Positions 34,970 to 44,835 are shown, numbered from the stretch's first letter. The stretch is 64,000 nt of DNA from Roseovarius sp. A-2 (GCF_002072155.1 NZ_BDIY01000018.1:26599-90598), one strand, 5' to 3'. The notes: a model not told the origin generated them from the letters alone. Numbers and translations are program-made.

Positions 34970-35533
34970 ATGCGTTATCAAATCAGTGGAAAGCAGATCG
35001 ACATCGGCGAGGCGCTGCAAACGCATGTCAAGGAAGAGCTGGGCACGGCAGTCGCCAAATATGCCGAGCGTCCGACAGATGCAAATGTCGTCTTTTCCAA
35101 GAGCGCGAGTGAGTTTGTCTGCGAAGCGATCGTGCATCTTTCCACCGGGTTGACGGCACAAGCGAGCGCCAAGGCGCATGAAATCTATGCCGCCTTCGAC
35201 GCGTGCTGCGAAAAAATGGAAAAACAACTTCGGCGGTACAAGCGCCGCCTGAAAGATCACCATCGCGAGCGTGCGGAGCCGGTTGAACTCTTCGGGGCTT
35301 CCTCTTATATCCTCGCGGCGAATGGCGAGGAGGTAGAATCGGAACCCGACAGCCTGCAACCGATCATCGTGGCCGAAATGGAAGCGCAAATTCCTTCTCT
35401 ATCGGTCGGCGAGGCGGTCATGCAGATGGAGCTTGCAGGGGCACCGGTTCTGGTCTTTCGCAAAGAGGGAAAAGAGACGGTCAATGTCGTGTACCGCCGC
35501 GAAGACGGCAATATCGGCTGGATTGACCCTTAG
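34970..35533 (+). CDS. hpf: Long-form ribosome hibernation promoting factor
   Basis: Dimerises 70S ribosomes into inactive particles during starvation. The 187 aa comprise an N-terminal S30AE domain (1 to about 105; MRYQISGKQIDIGEALQTHV, DACCEKMEKQLRRYKRRLKD) and a C-terminal dimerisation domain (about 128-187; SVGEAVMQMELAGAPVLVFR, VYRREDGNIGWIDP), the long form. AAGCGAAGGAGACAAG precedes the ATG. The 240-bp leader after lptB holds TTGACA-like sequence but no clear promoter, and no gene is seen in it. Confidence 0.94.
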   Translation: MRYQISGKQIDIGEALQTHVKEELGTAVAKYAERPTDANVVFSKSASEFVCEAIVHLSTGLTAQASAKAHEIYAAFDACCEKMEKQLRRYKRRLKDHHRERAEPVELFGASSYILAANGEEVESEPDSLQPIIVAEMEAQIPSLSVGEAVMQMELAGAPVLVFRKEGKETVNVVYRREDGNIGWIDP

Positions 35534-35578
35534 TATAAGGTGACGGGCGGCAATTCCCCTGTCAGTGCGGCTCGACAA

Positions 35579-36043
35579 ATGGACTTACCGATGATCCTCA
35601 AACCCGAGGCAGTGCGCATCCTTACGGGGGCCACCAGCAAGAAACGCCTGATGCAGGAGCTTGGGTTCATCGTCGAGGCCGCCTATGGGGTGCAGCACTC
35701 CCGCGCCGTCGAGGCACTCTTGGAGCGCGAAAGTCTGGGACCGACTGGCGTTGGCAATGGCGTGGCACTCCCGCATGCGCGAATCGACGGGCTCGATCAG
35801 GTGGTGGGCGTGCTGACGCTGCTGGAAAAGCCGATAAATTTCGATTCGGTGGATCGCCAGCCGGTCGACCTGGCCTTCGCGCTGTTTGCGCCCGAGGATG
35901 CGGGAGTCGAGCACCTCAAGGCGCTTGCCCTCGTATCGCGGACGCTGCGCGATACGTCGCTCTGCGCAAAGTTGCGGGCCAATACCGATCCCATGACGCT
36001 TTATACTATCGTGACCGAGGCACAGGCCGCACAGGCCGCCTGA
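35579..36043 (+). CDS. ptsN: PTS IIA-like nitrogen-regulatory protein PtsN
   Basis: EIIA-Ntr phosphoprotein of the nitrogen PTS, which adjusts potassium and carbon/nitrogen physiology through its phosphorylation state. The start at 35579 (MDLPMILKPEAVRI) gives 154 aa, the usual size; an upstream GTG at 35540 would add 13 residues of no family character. The phosphorylated His66 is in GVALPHARIDG. It follows hpf by 45 bp, a standard pairing. Confidence 0.92.
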   Translation: MDLPMILKPEAVRILTGATSKKRLMQELGFIVEAAYGVQHSRAVEALLERESLGPTGVGNGVALPHARIDGLDQVVGVLTLLEKPINFDSVDRQPVDLAFALFAPEDAGVEHLKALALVSRTLRDTSLCAKLRANTDPMTLYTIVTEAQAAQAA

Positions 36044-36089
36044 ATCCGTTGGCTGGCCAAAGGCGAAATGAATAACCCGCAACAGTCGT

Positions 36090-36443
36090 TCAACTGCCCC
36101 GATAGGTCGAATATCCAAACGGTGAGAGCAGCAACGGAACGTGGTAATGCGCAGGCTCCGCCATCCCGAAGCGGATCGGCACCAGGTCGAGAAAACGCGG
36201 AGTATTGGGTGGCATGCCTGACGCCTCCAGATAGGCCCCGGCGTGAAACACCAGCTCGTAGTTGCCGAGCGCGAACTCCTCCTTCGGTAGGATTGGCCCA
36301 TCGGTGCGACCATCCGCATTGGTCGTCAGCGTGCGAATATGCGTGCGGGTCTCGCCTTGCATCCTGAACAGCTCGATCGTCAATCCGGCAGCGGGCTGAC
36401 CCCGTGCGGTGTCCAGAACATGCGTTGTCAGATAGCCTGTCAT
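36090..36443 (-). CDS. uraH: 5-hydroxyisourate hydrolase
   Basis: Hydrolyses 5-hydroxyisourate to OHCU in urate breakdown. The transthyretin-like 117-aa protein has the N-terminal TTHVLDTARGQPAAG with its catalytic His, RTLTTNADGRTDGP with the conserved Arg, AEPAHYHVPLLLSPFGYSTY and the C-terminal tetrapeptide YRGS diagnostic for the enzyme. The start at 36443 (MTGYL) matches the family. It is transcribed divergently from the PuuE-UraD gene across a 171-bp promoter region. Confidence 0.94.
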   Translation of the reverse strand: MTGYLTTHVLDTARGQPAAGLTIELFRMQGETRTHIRTLTTNADGRTDGPILPKEEFALGNYELVFHAGAYLEASGMPPNTPRFLDLVPIRFGMAEPAHYHVPLLLSPFGYSTYRGS

Positions 36444-36614
36444 ACCAACCCCCTTTGTCACCGCGCATCATGGCCCGAGCCAAGCATCGTGCACAAGGTC
36501 GCGGCAGCCATATTCGGAATGAACTCTTTCAAGTGATATTGGAAAGTACTCTTGATCGTCTTGTCCTAAACTGAACCTGCCGGAACCCCGGCGCGCAACA
36601 ACCGGTGGAGCCTG

Positions 36615-38030
36615 ATGCAACGTTACCCTCGTGATCTTCGCGGCCATGGCCCGACGCCGCCTGACCCGCAGTGGCCGGATGGCGCACGCATCGCCGTGCA
36701 ATTCGTCCTCAACTACGAGGAGGGCGGCGAAAATTGCGTTCTGCACGGCGATCCCGCCTCCGAGGCGTTCTTGTCGGACATTCCCGGCGCCGCCCCCTGG
36801 CCCGGGCAACGGCATTGGAACATGGAATCGATCTACGACTACGGCGCGCGGGCCGGGTTCTGGCGGCTACATCGCCTGTTCACCGGCGCGGGCATTCCGC
36901 TGACCATCTACGGCGTCGCCTCGGCACTCGCCCGCAGCCCTGAACAGGTGGCGGCAATGCAGGAGGCTGATTGGGAAATCGCCAGCCACGGCCTGAAATG
37001 GGTCGAGCACAAGGACATGCCGGAAGACGAAGAACGCGCCGCCATCGCCGAGGCGATCCGCCTCCACGAAGAGGTGACCGGCGCGCCGCCGCGCGGTTGG
37101 TATACCGGTCGGTGCAGCACTAATACCGTGCGGCTGGCCGCCGAGACCGGACGGTTTGACTATATCTCGGATACCTATGACGATGACCTGCCGCATTGGA
37201 TACGGGTCACCGGGCGCGATCAACTGATCATTCCCTACACGCTCGAATGCAACGATATGCGGTTCGCAACCTCCCCCGGCTGGATCACCGGCGAGCAGTT
37301 CGGGAGTTACCTGCGCGATACCTTCGACACGCTTTATGCCGAAGGCGCGGCAGGCGCGCCGAAGATGATGACCGTGGGCCTGCATTGCCGCCTGATCGGA
37401 CGGCCCGGCAAAATCGCCGGGCTACGCCGCTTCATCGAGCATATCCAGGGCTTTGGTGGAGTCTGGTGCCCGCGCCGAATCGACATCGCCGAGCATTGGG
37501 CGAAGGTTCACCCGCCCGAGCGGCCAGAGCGCCCGAGCGAAATGGATCAGGCCCGCTTTGTCGCCCGGTTCGGCGAGGTATTCGAGCACTCGCCTTGGGT
37601 GGCCGAGCGCGCCTATGCTTTGGAGCTGGGCCCGGCGCATGACTGCGCGGCGGGGGTGCATAACGTGCTCTGCCGGGCATTTCGGACCGCAAGCCGCGAG
37701 GAGCGGATGAGCGTGCTGCGCGCGCATCCGGATCTGGCCGGTAAGCTGGCCGCCGCCGGTCACCTAAGCGCCGAGAGCGCAACGGAACAGGCAGGAGCGG
37801 GGCTCGACCATCTCAGCGACGCAGACCGCGCCGCCTTCGAACGGCTCAACGCCGACTATGTGGCGCGTCACGGCTTCCCTTTCATCATCGCCGTCCGCGA
37901 CCACGACACCGCCAGCATTCGTGCCGCCATGGAGCGGCGGCTGGCACAGGACAGCGATACCGAATTCGCCGAGGCCTGCCGTCAGGTCGAGCGCATCGCC
38001 GCCCTGCGCCTGCGCGAGAGGTTCGCATGA
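36615..38030 (+). CDS. Fusion of PuuE-type allantoinase and OHCU decarboxylase (UraD)
   Basis: A 471-residue bifunctional ureide enzyme. Residues 1 to about 305 are a polysaccharide-deacetylase-fold allantoinase of the cofactor-free PuuE type (GARIAVQFVLNYEEGGENC, WEIASHGLKWVEHKDMPEDE, GWYTGRCSTNTVRLAAETG). From about 312 to 471 it is an OHCU decarboxylase (FVARFGEVFEHSPWVAERAY, LRAHPDLAGKLAAAGHLSAE with its catalytic His, FIIAVRDHD). One chain thus covers OHCU to S-allantoin and allantoin to allantoate, next to uraH and allA. It overlaps allA by 4 bp. Urate oxidase and allantoicase genes are not in view. Confidence 0.92.
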   Translation: MQRYPRDLRGHGPTPPDPQWPDGARIAVQFVLNYEEGGENCVLHGDPASEAFLSDIPGAAPWPGQRHWNMESIYDYGARAGFWRLHRLFTGAGIPLTIYGVASALARSPEQVAAMQEADWEIASHGLKWVEHKDMPEDEERAAIAEAIRLHEEVTGAPPRGWYTGRCSTNTVRLAAETGRFDYISDTYDDDLPHWIRVTGRDQLIIPYTLECNDMRFATSPGWITGEQFGSYLRDTFDTLYAEGAAGAPKMMTVGLHCRLIGRPGKIAGLRRFIEHIQGFGGVWCPRRIDIAEHWAKVHPPERPERPSEMDQARFVARFGEVFEHSPWVAERAYALELGPAHDCAAGVHNVLCRAFRTASREERMSVLRAHPDLAGKLAAAGHLSAESATEQAGAGLDHLSDADRAAFERLNADYVARHGFPFIIAVRDHDTASIRAAMERRLAQDSDTEFAEACRQVERIAALRLRERFA

Positions 38031-38521
38031 GCGAGGCCATCCCACTCACCGCTGCGCCATTGACCGCCGCCGATTTCGCCCGCTACGGCGACGTGATCGA
38101 GGCCCGTGCGACGCCCACCGCGATGATCAATCAGGGCCTTTGCGCCCGGCACAGCGATCTGGCACGGCTCGATTTTGACGGCGGTCGCGCCGGAATAAGC
38201 CTGTTTGACGCAGAGGCCCGCCACCTGCCGCATGTCGTGGAGATGGTCGAGCGGCATCCTTTGGGCAGTCAGGCTTTTCTCCCGCTAGGGCCGTTGCGAT
38301 GCCTCGTGATCGTGGCGGAGGATGCAGAAGGGGCGCCCGGCGCGCCGCACGCCTTCATCACCGAACCCGGGCAGTCCATAAACCTGCATCGCGGGGTCTG
38401 GCACGGGGTACTCACGCCTTTGGACGAGGCTGGACAATTCGCGGTGGTGGACCGCATCGGCCTGGGCACGAATCTTGAGGAGTACTGGTTCAAGACGCCC
38501 TACATCGTCACATCCATTTAG
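38027..38521 (+). CDS. allA: Ureidoglycolate lyase
   Basis: Splits ureidoglycolate into glyoxylate and urea, the last step of this ureide branch. The 164-aa cupin-like protein has LTAADFARYGDVIEA near the N-terminus, then FLPLGPLRCLVIVAED, GQSINLHRGVWHGVLTPL with the conserved His residues, and DRIGLGTNLEEYWF at the C-terminus. Translationally coupled to the PuuE-UraD gene (ATGA). Confidence 0.93.
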   Translation: MSEAIPLTAAPLTAADFARYGDVIEARATPTAMINQGLCARHSDLARLDFDGGRAGISLFDAEARHLPHVVEMVERHPLGSQAFLPLGPLRCLVIVAEDAEGAPGAPHAFITEPGQSINLHRGVWHGVLTPLDEAGQFAVVDRIGLGTNLEEYWFKTPYIVTSI

Positions 38522-38536
38522 CGCGAATGTGTTGTC

Positions 38537-39445
38537 TTACTGCGTTTCACGCTGAATCAGAGCCTTGTAAAGCTCTTGAATGCGGGTGGTTACCGGCCCC
38601 TGCCCGCCCTCTCCGATCTGCCGCCCATCAATTTCGCTGACCGGGGTTTGCGCGCCGAACGTGCCGGTCAGAAACGCCTCATCCGCGCCATATGCCTCGA
38701 CCAGGGAAAAGTTCTTCTCATAAACGGGAATGGCTTCCTCGCGACAGAGGTCGATGACCTTTTGCCGGGTAATGCCGTTCATGCAGTAATCCCCCGTCGA
38801 GGTCCAGACCGCGCCCTTGCGCACGATGAAGAAGTTGCAGGCATTGGTGGTGTTCACGAAGCCATGGATATCAAGCATCAGCGCCTCGTCGGCACCGGCC
38901 TTTTCCGCCGCGATACAGGCGAGGATGCAATTGAGCTTGGAATGAGAATTGAGCTTGGGGTCCTGCGTCATCGGCAGTCCGCGGATGTGCGGCACGGTGG
39001 CAAGGCGGATCGGTCGGGCGATTTTCGGCTGTGAATGTTCCATGATGATCGTCACTGTCGGGCCCTGCTGACTGAGCGACGGATGCTGGAAGGGCCGCGT
39101 CTTGATCCCCCGCGTGACCATCAGGCGGGCATGGGCGTCGGTGGTCATTTCATTGGCGTATTGCGTTTCGGTTATGGCCTGAAACACCTCCTGCCGGGTC
39201 ATACCGATATCGAGGTCTATGGCGCGCGCGGCCTCGAAGAGGCGATCCAGATGCTCGCCCACGAAGGCCCATTTTCCGTTATAGAGGCGCAGTCCCTCCC
39301 ACACGCCGTCGCCCAGCATGAAGCCACTGTCATAAACGCTCACCACCGCCTCGGCCTTTGGGACAATACGCCCGTTGAGCCAGATCAGGATCTCGTCATT
39401 GCGCGCATCCTCTTGCGCAGCATGGGTGGTCTGGTGGTCGGTCAT
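38537..39445 (-). CDS. Class IV PLP aminotransferase (BCAT/D-amino acid transaminase-like)
   Basis: Fold-type IV aminotransferase of 302 aa. The Schiff-base lysine is Lys170 in LNSHSKLNCILA, with VYDSGFMLGDGVWEGLRLYN (38-57) upstream. The loop that normally reads G-x-V-x-E-G-x-x-x-N, with Glu contacting the pyridine nitrogen, is HGFVNTTNACNFF here, so the Glu is replaced by Thr199. This points to a distinct subfamily whose substrate I cannot name. It is convergent with allA (15-bp gap) and divergent from msrA. Confidence 0.85.
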   Translation of the reverse strand: MTDHQTTHAAQEDARNDEILIWLNGRIVPKAEAVVSVYDSGFMLGDGVWEGLRLYNGKWAFVGEHLDRLFEAARAIDLDIGMTRQEVFQAITETQYANEMTTDAHARLMVTRGIKTRPFQHPSLSQQGPTVTIIMEHSQPKIARPIRLATVPHIRGLPMTQDPKLNSHSKLNCILACIAAEKAGADEALMLDIHGFVNTTNACNFFIVRKGAVWTSTGDYCMNGITRQKVIDLCREEAIPVYEKNFSLVEAYGADEAFLTGTFGAQTPVSEIDGRQIGEGGQGPVTTRIQELYKALIQRETQ

Positions 39446-39598
39446 CTTGGTCGCCTCACGGTTTCCGGTGCAGCGTATGTTCGCCGAGAACTGGTGCCAA
39501 GGGCGAAATATCGCTCAACAGCGCGTGACCTCACAGGCTCGTCGATTGGTGTGAGGCCAGTTTTGCGTCAGACTGAGGGCGAACAGGAGGGCATTTCA

Positions 39599-40267
39599 AT
39601 GGTGGCATATCTTCGGGAACTCAAGGCGGCGACGCTGGCGGCGCTGATCGTGGTCGGCCTGTGCCTGCACGCGAAGGAGGCGCGCGCGGGGGCCTCCGAA
39701 ACGCTTGTTGTGGCAGGTGGCTGCTTCTGGTGCGTCGAGGCGGATTTCGAGAAGGTAAAAGGCGTGGTCGAGGCAGAGTCGGGCTTTGCCGGAGGCACTG
39801 TCGAGAATCCGACCTACAAACAGGTGACGCGCGGCGGCACCGGTCATCTGGAGGCGGTCCGAATCACCTTCGACCCCACGCTGGTGACGCGCGATCAACT
39901 GCTCTACCTCTTCTTTCGCTCGGTCGACCCGACAGATGACGGCGGCCAGTTCTGTGATCGGGGCGAAAGTTATGAGACCGGGATTTTTGTGACTGATGCG
40001 GCAGAAAACAGGCTCGCAAGAACGGTAAAGGAGGATGCAGCCAACGCGTTGGGCCAGACCATTGTCACGCCCATCCTGCAACTGGACCGGTTCTGGCCGG
40101 CCGATGCCTATCATCAGGACTATTACAAGAGCAACGATATCGTGCTGACCCGGTTCGGGCCCCGTACCAAGGCGAGCGCCTACAAGCTCTACCGTGACGC
40201 CTGCGGACGCGATGCGCGAGTGAGAGAGCTTTGGGGTAATGAGGCGCCCTTTGCCGGTCAGTCCTGA
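39599..40267 (+). CDS. msrA: Peptide-methionine (S)-S-oxide reductase MsrA, exported
   Basis: Repairs methionine-S-sulfoxide in proteins. The start at 39599, preceded by CAGGAGG, adds an N-terminal hydrophobic signal (ATLAALIVVGLCLHAKEARA, 11-30) ahead of the catalytic domain, so the enzyme probably works in the periplasm, unlike cytoplasmic MsrA. The active site GGCFWCVE has the nucleophile Cys42, with a resolving Cys candidate near the C-terminus (YRDACGRD). Also seen: HLEAVRITFDP and DAYHQDYY. Length is 222 aa. Confidence 0.93.
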   Translation: MVAYLRELKAATLAALIVVGLCLHAKEARAGASETLVVAGGCFWCVEADFEKVKGVVEAESGFAGGTVENPTYKQVTRGGTGHLEAVRITFDPTLVTRDQLLYLFFRSVDPTDDGGQFCDRGESYETGIFVTDAAENRLARTVKEDAANALGQTIVTPILQLDRFWPADAYHQDYYKSNDIVLTRFGPRTKASAYKLYRDACGRDARVRELWGNEAPFAGQS

Positions 40268-40511
40268 GCGACAAGAAAGGCGTCAACCTCCGCTTCGATC
40301 GGAATCGTCGCAGTCGCGCCGCGGCAGCAGAGGCGCGGCGGAATAGGAGACATGCAGACCCCGGGGCGCGAGCACGCTGTGCGGCCTCGACCTGATCAAT
40401 CTTTTTCCTGCATAGCGGGGGTTCGCGCGGCACTGAACCGAAACGCGGTTTGGGCTTTCGCGCGTGGCTGCGGGTTTGTAAGGTCAGCCGCAAGCAGATC
40501 AGGGGGCAGAA

Positions 40512-43160
40512 GTGACCAGCGCAGCCGCGGCCGTGACGCCAATGATGGCGCAATATCTGGAGATCAAGGCCGACTATCCGGGGGCGTTGCTTTTCTACCG
40601 GATGGGTGATTTCTATGAGCTGTTCTTTGATGACGCGGCGGCGGCGGCCGAGGCGCTGGACATCGCGCTGACCAAGCGGGGCAAACATCAGGGCGAGGAT
40701 ATCGCAATGTGCGGGGTGCCGGTGCATTCCGCCGAGGGCTATCTGCTGACGCTTATTCGCAAGGGGTTTCGGGTCGCGGTCTGTGAGCAGATGGAAGACC
40801 CGGCGGAGGCGAAGAAACGCGGATCTAAATCGGTGGTGCGCCGCGAGGTCGTGCGTCTGGTGACCCCCGGCACGCTAACCGAGGAAAGCCTGCTCGAAGC
40901 GCGGCGGCACAATTATCTTGCGGCCTTCGCGCAGGTGCGCGGCGAAGGGTCGCTGGCCTGGGTCGATATTTCCACCGGTGCGTTTCACGTCATGCCGCTG
41001 TCTGCCGCGCGGCTTGGGCCCGAACTGGCGCGATTGACCCCCCGGGAAGTGGTTGTGTCGGAGGAAAACGAGACGAGTTTGGCCGATATAGTGTGTGACT
41101 GTGGTGCGTCGCTGACCGCTTTGGGACAGGCGGCGTTTGACAGCACGGCAGGTGAAAGGCGGCTTTGCACGCTGTTTGGGGTCAGCACACTGGAGGCCTA
41201 TGGGCAATTCACCCGCCCCGAGACCGCGGCGATGGGGGCGATTGTTGAATGGCTGGAGATCACCCAGAAGGGCAATCTGCCATTGCTGCGCCAGCCGGTC
41301 CGCGAGGTGCAGGCACGCGTTATGCAGATCGATGCCGCAACCCGGCGCAATCTGGAACTCACGCACGCGCTGGATGGCAAGCGAGCGGGGTCGCTGCTGG
41401 CCACGATTGACCGAACGGTGACGGCGGGCGGCGGGAGGTTGCTGGAGCGGCGGCTCTCAAGCCCGAGCCGGGTGCTGGAAGTGGTACAGGATCGGCTGGA
41501 TGCGGTGAGTTTTGCTGTGGAACAGGGTCGCATGTCAGCAGATTTGCGTGAGACGCTGCGCCGGGTTCCCGATTTGGACCGCGCGTTATCTCGGCTGGGT
41601 CTGAGCCGGGGTGGACCGCGCGATTTGGCAGCAGTGCGGAACGGGCTGGCGCAGGCGGCGGAGATCGCGGCACGTCTGAAAGCCATCGACCTGCCGCCCC
41701 TGCTGGCTGAGGCGATCTCGGGGCTGACCGGGCAGGACGCACTCCTCGATCTGCTGGACCAGGCCCTTGTCGAAGAGCCGCCTCTGCTGGTGCGTGATGG
41801 CGGTTTCATCGCGCCGGGATATGACGCCGATCTCGACGAGGCACGCAAGTTGCGCGATGAAGGGCGCGGTGTGATCGCGGGCTTGCAGGGCGACTATATT
41901 CGTGAGACCGGGATCAACTCGCTTAAGATCAAGCATAACAACGTGTTAGGTTATTTCGTCGAGGTAACGGCGACCCATGCAGAAAAGATGCTGGCGGCAC
42001 CGCTGAACCAGACGTTCAAGCATCGCCAAACCACGGCCAATCAGGTCCGTTTTACCACCGTGCCGCTGAGTGAGATGGAAACGCGTATCCTCAATGCCGG
42101 TGGCCGGGCGCTAGAGATCGAGAAGCGGCTCTATGATTGTCTGAACGCCGCGATTCTGGAGCAGTCGGCAGAGATTGCACAGGTCGCGCGCGGCCTGTCG
42201 GAACTGGACCTTGCCACGGCACTGGCCGATCTGGCGAAGGGCCAGCATTGGTGTCGCCCCGAGGTGGATGGAAGCCGTGCGCTGCTGATCGAAGGCGGGC
42301 GGCATCCTGTGGTAGAGCGGGCCTTGCGCGCACAGGGTGGCGCGCCCTTCATCGCCAATGATTGCGCGCTTGGTGGAGAGAGCGATATCTGGCTGCTGAC
42401 CGGGCCGAACATGGCTGGTAAATCGACCTTTCTGCGGCAAAACGCGCTGATTGCTCTGCTGGCTCAGATGGGCAGTTATGTACCTGCGCGGTCTGCGCAT
42501 ATCGGCATGGTCAGTCAGCTTTTCAGTCGGGTCGGCGCGTCAGATGACCTTGCACGCGGGCGCTCGACCTTCATGGTGGAAATGGTCGAAACTGCGGCGA
42601 TCCTCAATCAGGCGGATGAACATGCGCTGGTTATCCTAGATGAAATCGGGCGCGGCACAGCAACCTATGACGGGCTGAGCATCGCCTGGGCGACACTGGA
42701 ACATCTACATGACGTGAATGGTTGCCGGGCGCTTTTTGCGACTCATTACCATGAACTGACCAATCTTTGCGACAAACTCGACCGCGTGGACAACGCCACC
42801 GTGGCAGTCAAGGAACATGACGGCGAGGTGATTTTTCTGCACGAGGTGCGGCGTGGCGCGGCGGATCGTAGTTACGGCGTTCAGGTGGCGAAGCTTGCCG
42901 GGCTGCCAGAGGCAGTCGTCGCACGGGCGCGGGTGGTTCTAGATGCGTTGGAGAAAGGCGAGCGTGAGGGCGGTGGTGCGCAAAAGGCGCTGATCGACGA
43001 TCTTCCACTCTTTGCCGCGACGCCGCCCCCTGCCCCGGTGGCGATTCGCCGCTCGGAGGTGGAGGCGCGGCTTGCCGAGGTCCTGCCCGATACGCTCAGC
43101 CCGCGTGAGGCGCTGGATCTGCTTTATGAATTGAAGGGGCTGGCGGACAAGGCGGGGTGA
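40512..43160 (+). CDS. mutS: DNA mismatch repair protein MutS
   Basis: Mismatch recognition ATPase. In 882 aa it has the mismatch-binding N-terminus ([17 protein letters not shown], containing the F-x-E motif), lever and clamp domains, Walker [36 protein letters not shown] and the C-terminal [15 protein letters not shown]. The GTG at 40512 is used (AGGGGGCAG upstream); an internal ATG at 40542 is possible. The 244-bp gap after msrA holds an imperfect GC hairpin (40317-40340) and no gene. Confidence 0.96.
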   Translation: MTSAAAAVTPMMAQYLEIKADYPGALLFYRMGDFYELFFDDAAAAAEALDIALTKRGKHQGEDIAMCGVPVHSAEGYLLTLIRKGFRVAVCEQMEDPAEAKKRGSKSVVRREVVRLVTPGTLTEESLLEARRHNYLAAFAQVRGEGSLAWVDISTGAFHVMPLSAARLGPELARLTPREVVVSEENETSLADIVCDCGASLTALGQAAFDSTAGERRLCTLFGVSTLEAYGQFTRPETAAMGAIVEWLEITQKGNLPLLRQPVREVQARVMQIDAATRRNLELTHALDGKRAGSLLATIDRTVTAGGGRLLERRLSSPSRVLEVVQDRLDAVSFAVEQGRMSADLRETLRRVPDLDRALSRLGLSRGGPRDLAAVRNGLAQAAEIAARLKAIDLPPLLAEAISGLTGQDALLDLLDQALVEEPPLLVRDGGFIAPGYDADLDEARKLRDEGRGVIAGLQGDYIRETGINSLKIKHNNVLGYFVEVTATHAEKMLAAPLNQTFKHRQTTANQVRFTTVPLSEMETRILNAGGRALEIEKRLYDCLNAAILEQSAEIAQVARGLSELDLATALADLAKGQHWCRPEVDGSRALLIEGGRHPVVERALRAQGGAPFIANDCALGGESDIWLLTGPNMAGKSTFLRQNALIALLAQMGSYVPARSAHIGMVSQLFSRVGASDDLARGRSTFMVEMVETAAILNQADEHALVILDEIGRGTATYDGLSIAWATLEHLHDVNGCRALFATHYHELTNLCDKLDRVDNATVAVKEHDGEVIFLHEVRRGAADRSYGVQVAKLAGLPEAVVARARVVLDALEKGEREGGGAQKALIDDLPLFAATPPPAPVAIRRSEVEARLAEVLPDTLSPREALDLLYELKGLADKAG

Positions 43161-43169
43161 CGCCCCGCC
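43151..43169. terminator. Hairpin between convergent mutS and grpE
   Basis: GGCGGGG (43151-43157) and CCCCGCC (43163-43169) form a 7-bp GC stem whose loop contains the mutS stop codon. It lies between two converging genes only 15 bp apart. There is no U-tract on either strand, so termination strength is uncertain. Confidence 0.45.
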
Positions 43170-43175
43170 CCGTCG

Positions 43176-43736
43176 TCACCCGCGATTCGACGAGACGCCG
43201 ACTTGCGCCGGGCGCAGGATGCGATCGTGCAGCATAAAGCCCTGGGCGGAAACCTGAATGATCTCGCCCGCCTTGGTGCCGGGCAATGGAGCCTCGAACA
43301 TCGCCTCGTGATGCTGCGGATCGAACCGGTCGCCGACCTGCGGGTCGATCACGGTGATGCCATGCTTGGCAAAGACATTGCGCAACTCGCGCAGGGTGAG
43401 TTCAATCCCCTCGAACAGGGCAGCGGAACCCGCACGCTGTTCCTCGGTCACTGTGTCAAGGGCACGCTTGAGATTGTCATGCACGGGCAGCATGTCACGG
43501 GCTAGCTTGGAGCCGCCGTAGTTCTCGGCCTCACGCCGGTCCTTGTCGGAGCGCTTGCGCGCGTTCTCGGCATCTGCGAGGGCGCGCATGAACTTGTCCT
43601 GAAGCGCGTCACGCTCAGCCCGGAGTGCGTCTAGTTCCGCAGCCTCTTCGGTGATTTCGCCCCCGGTATATTCCTGCTCTTCTGCCGCTGCCTCTTCAAT
43701 ATCGTCAAGGAAGCTGTCTTCTCTTGGCTCTGCCAT
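43176..43736 (-). CDS. grpE: Nucleotide exchange factor GrpE
   Basis: Releases ADP from DnaK in the cytoplasmic chaperone cycle. The 186 aa include an acidic N-terminal stretch, a long coiled coil (about 30-85: EAAELDALRAERDALQDKF, ADAENARKRSDKDRREAEN) and a C-terminal beta domain (VIDPQVGDRFDPQHHEAMFE, GFMLHDRILRPAQVGVS). It follows hrcA by 9 bp and shares its promoter. Confidence 0.95.
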   Translation of the reverse strand: MAEPREDSFLDDIEEAAAEEQEYTGGEITEEAAELDALRAERDALQDKFMRALADAENARKRSDKDRREAENYGGSKLARDMLPVHDNLKRALDTVTEEQRAGSAALFEGIELTLRELRNVFAKHGITVIDPQVGDRFDPQHHEAMFEAPLPGTKAGEIIQVSAQGFMLHDRILRPAQVGVSSNRG

Positions 43737-43745
43737 TTGTCACCT

Positions 43746-44810
43746 CTAACTCCGGTCGGAGATCAGTTTGCCTACCAGTTGCGCGGTGTAGTCAACGATC
43801 GGCACGATCCGCCCATAATTCAGGCGCGTCGGGCCGATGACCCCGACCGCGCCAATGATCTTACGGTCAGCGTTCATATATGGAGAGACGACCAAAGAGG
43901 AACCCGAAAGTGAGAAAAGTTTGTTCTCAGAGCCAATAAAAATGCGCACGCCCTCGCCATCTTCGGCCAATTCGAGGAACTCGGCGATGTCGCGCTTGCG
44001 CTCAAGGTCGTCAAACAGGATTCTAATGCGGTCGAGGTCTTCGTCTTCGGCCCCGGAATCGAGCAAATTCGCACGGCCCCGCACGATCAGGCGTTCATAG
44101 CTGTCGCCTTCACCCTGCCATACGGCAAGGCCGCTTTCGACCAACGCCTGGGACAGGCTGTCAATCTCCTGTCGACGCTTGTCGATCTCGGAGGCGATCA
44201 CCCGCTGCACATCCGAGAGCGTGCGTCCCTCGATCAGCGCATTGAGGAAATTTGCGGCCTCGCGCATCGAACTGGGTGTCTGGCCCGGCGGTGGCGTGAA
44301 GATGCGGTTCTCGACATGGCCATCGGAAAATACAAGAACCACCAGCGCCCGATCCTGCGCGAGGCTGACGAATTCGATATGTTTGATCGGGGCCTCATGT
44401 TTGGGCGCCAGCACGAGTGACGCACCGCGCGTGACGCCCGAGAGCGCCGATCCGATGCGATCGAGAATGCCGCCCACGTCCTGCGAATTGCTTACGACGG
44501 TGGCGTCGATCATGCGGCGATCTGTCAGTTCCGGATCAGACACCTCGAGCAGACCATCAACGAACATGCGCAGCCCTTCTTGGGTCGGTACGCGACCGGC
44601 GCTGATATGTGGGCTACCGAGGAGGCCCATATATTCGAGATCCTGCATCACGTTGCGGATCGTTGCCGCGCTCACCTTTTCGCTGAAATCACGGGTGAGC
44701 GTGCGGGAGCCGATCGGATCGCCATTGGCGAGATAGCTTTCGACAACGCGGCGAAACACTTCGCGCGAGCGGTCGTTGAGTTGGTCCAGGATTTTGCTGG
44801 CGTCGTTCAT
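43746..44810 (-). CDS. hrcA: Heat-inducible transcription repressor HrcA
   Basis: Repressor of chaperone genes that acts at CIRCE operators. The 354-aa protein has an N-terminal winged helix (LNDRSREVFRRVVESYLANG, VSAATIRNVMQDLEYMGLL) and the C-terminal IGPTRLNYGRIVPIVDYTAQ typical of the family. It is transcribed from a recognisable sigma70-type promoter just upstream; no CIRCE palindrome is seen at this promoter, so the operon is probably not a direct HrcA target here. Confidence 0.95.
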   Translation of the reverse strand: MNDASKILDQLNDRSREVFRRVVESYLANGDPIGSRTLTRDFSEKVSAATIRNVMQDLEYMGLLGSPHISAGRVPTQEGLRMFVDGLLEVSDPELTDRRMIDATVVSNSQDVGGILDRIGSALSGVTRGASLVLAPKHEAPIKHIEFVSLAQDRALVVLVFSDGHVENRIFTPPPGQTPSSMREAANFLNALIEGRTLSDVQRVIASEIDKRRQEIDSLSQALVESGLAVWQGEGDSYERLIVRGRANLLDSGAEDEDLDRIRILFDDLERKRDIAEFLELAEDGEGVRIFIGSENKLFSLSGSSLVVSPYMNADRKIIGAVGVIGPTRLNYGRIVPIVDYTAQLVGKLISDRS

Positions 44811-44835
44811 TCGGCACGGTTCCTGTCTGACCCGC

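Noticed and set aside
40317..40340. Terminator hairpin after msrA (CGCCGCG / CGCGGCG)
   Set aside because: A 7-bp stem with a 10-base loop and no T-tract; common by chance in GC-rich DNA.
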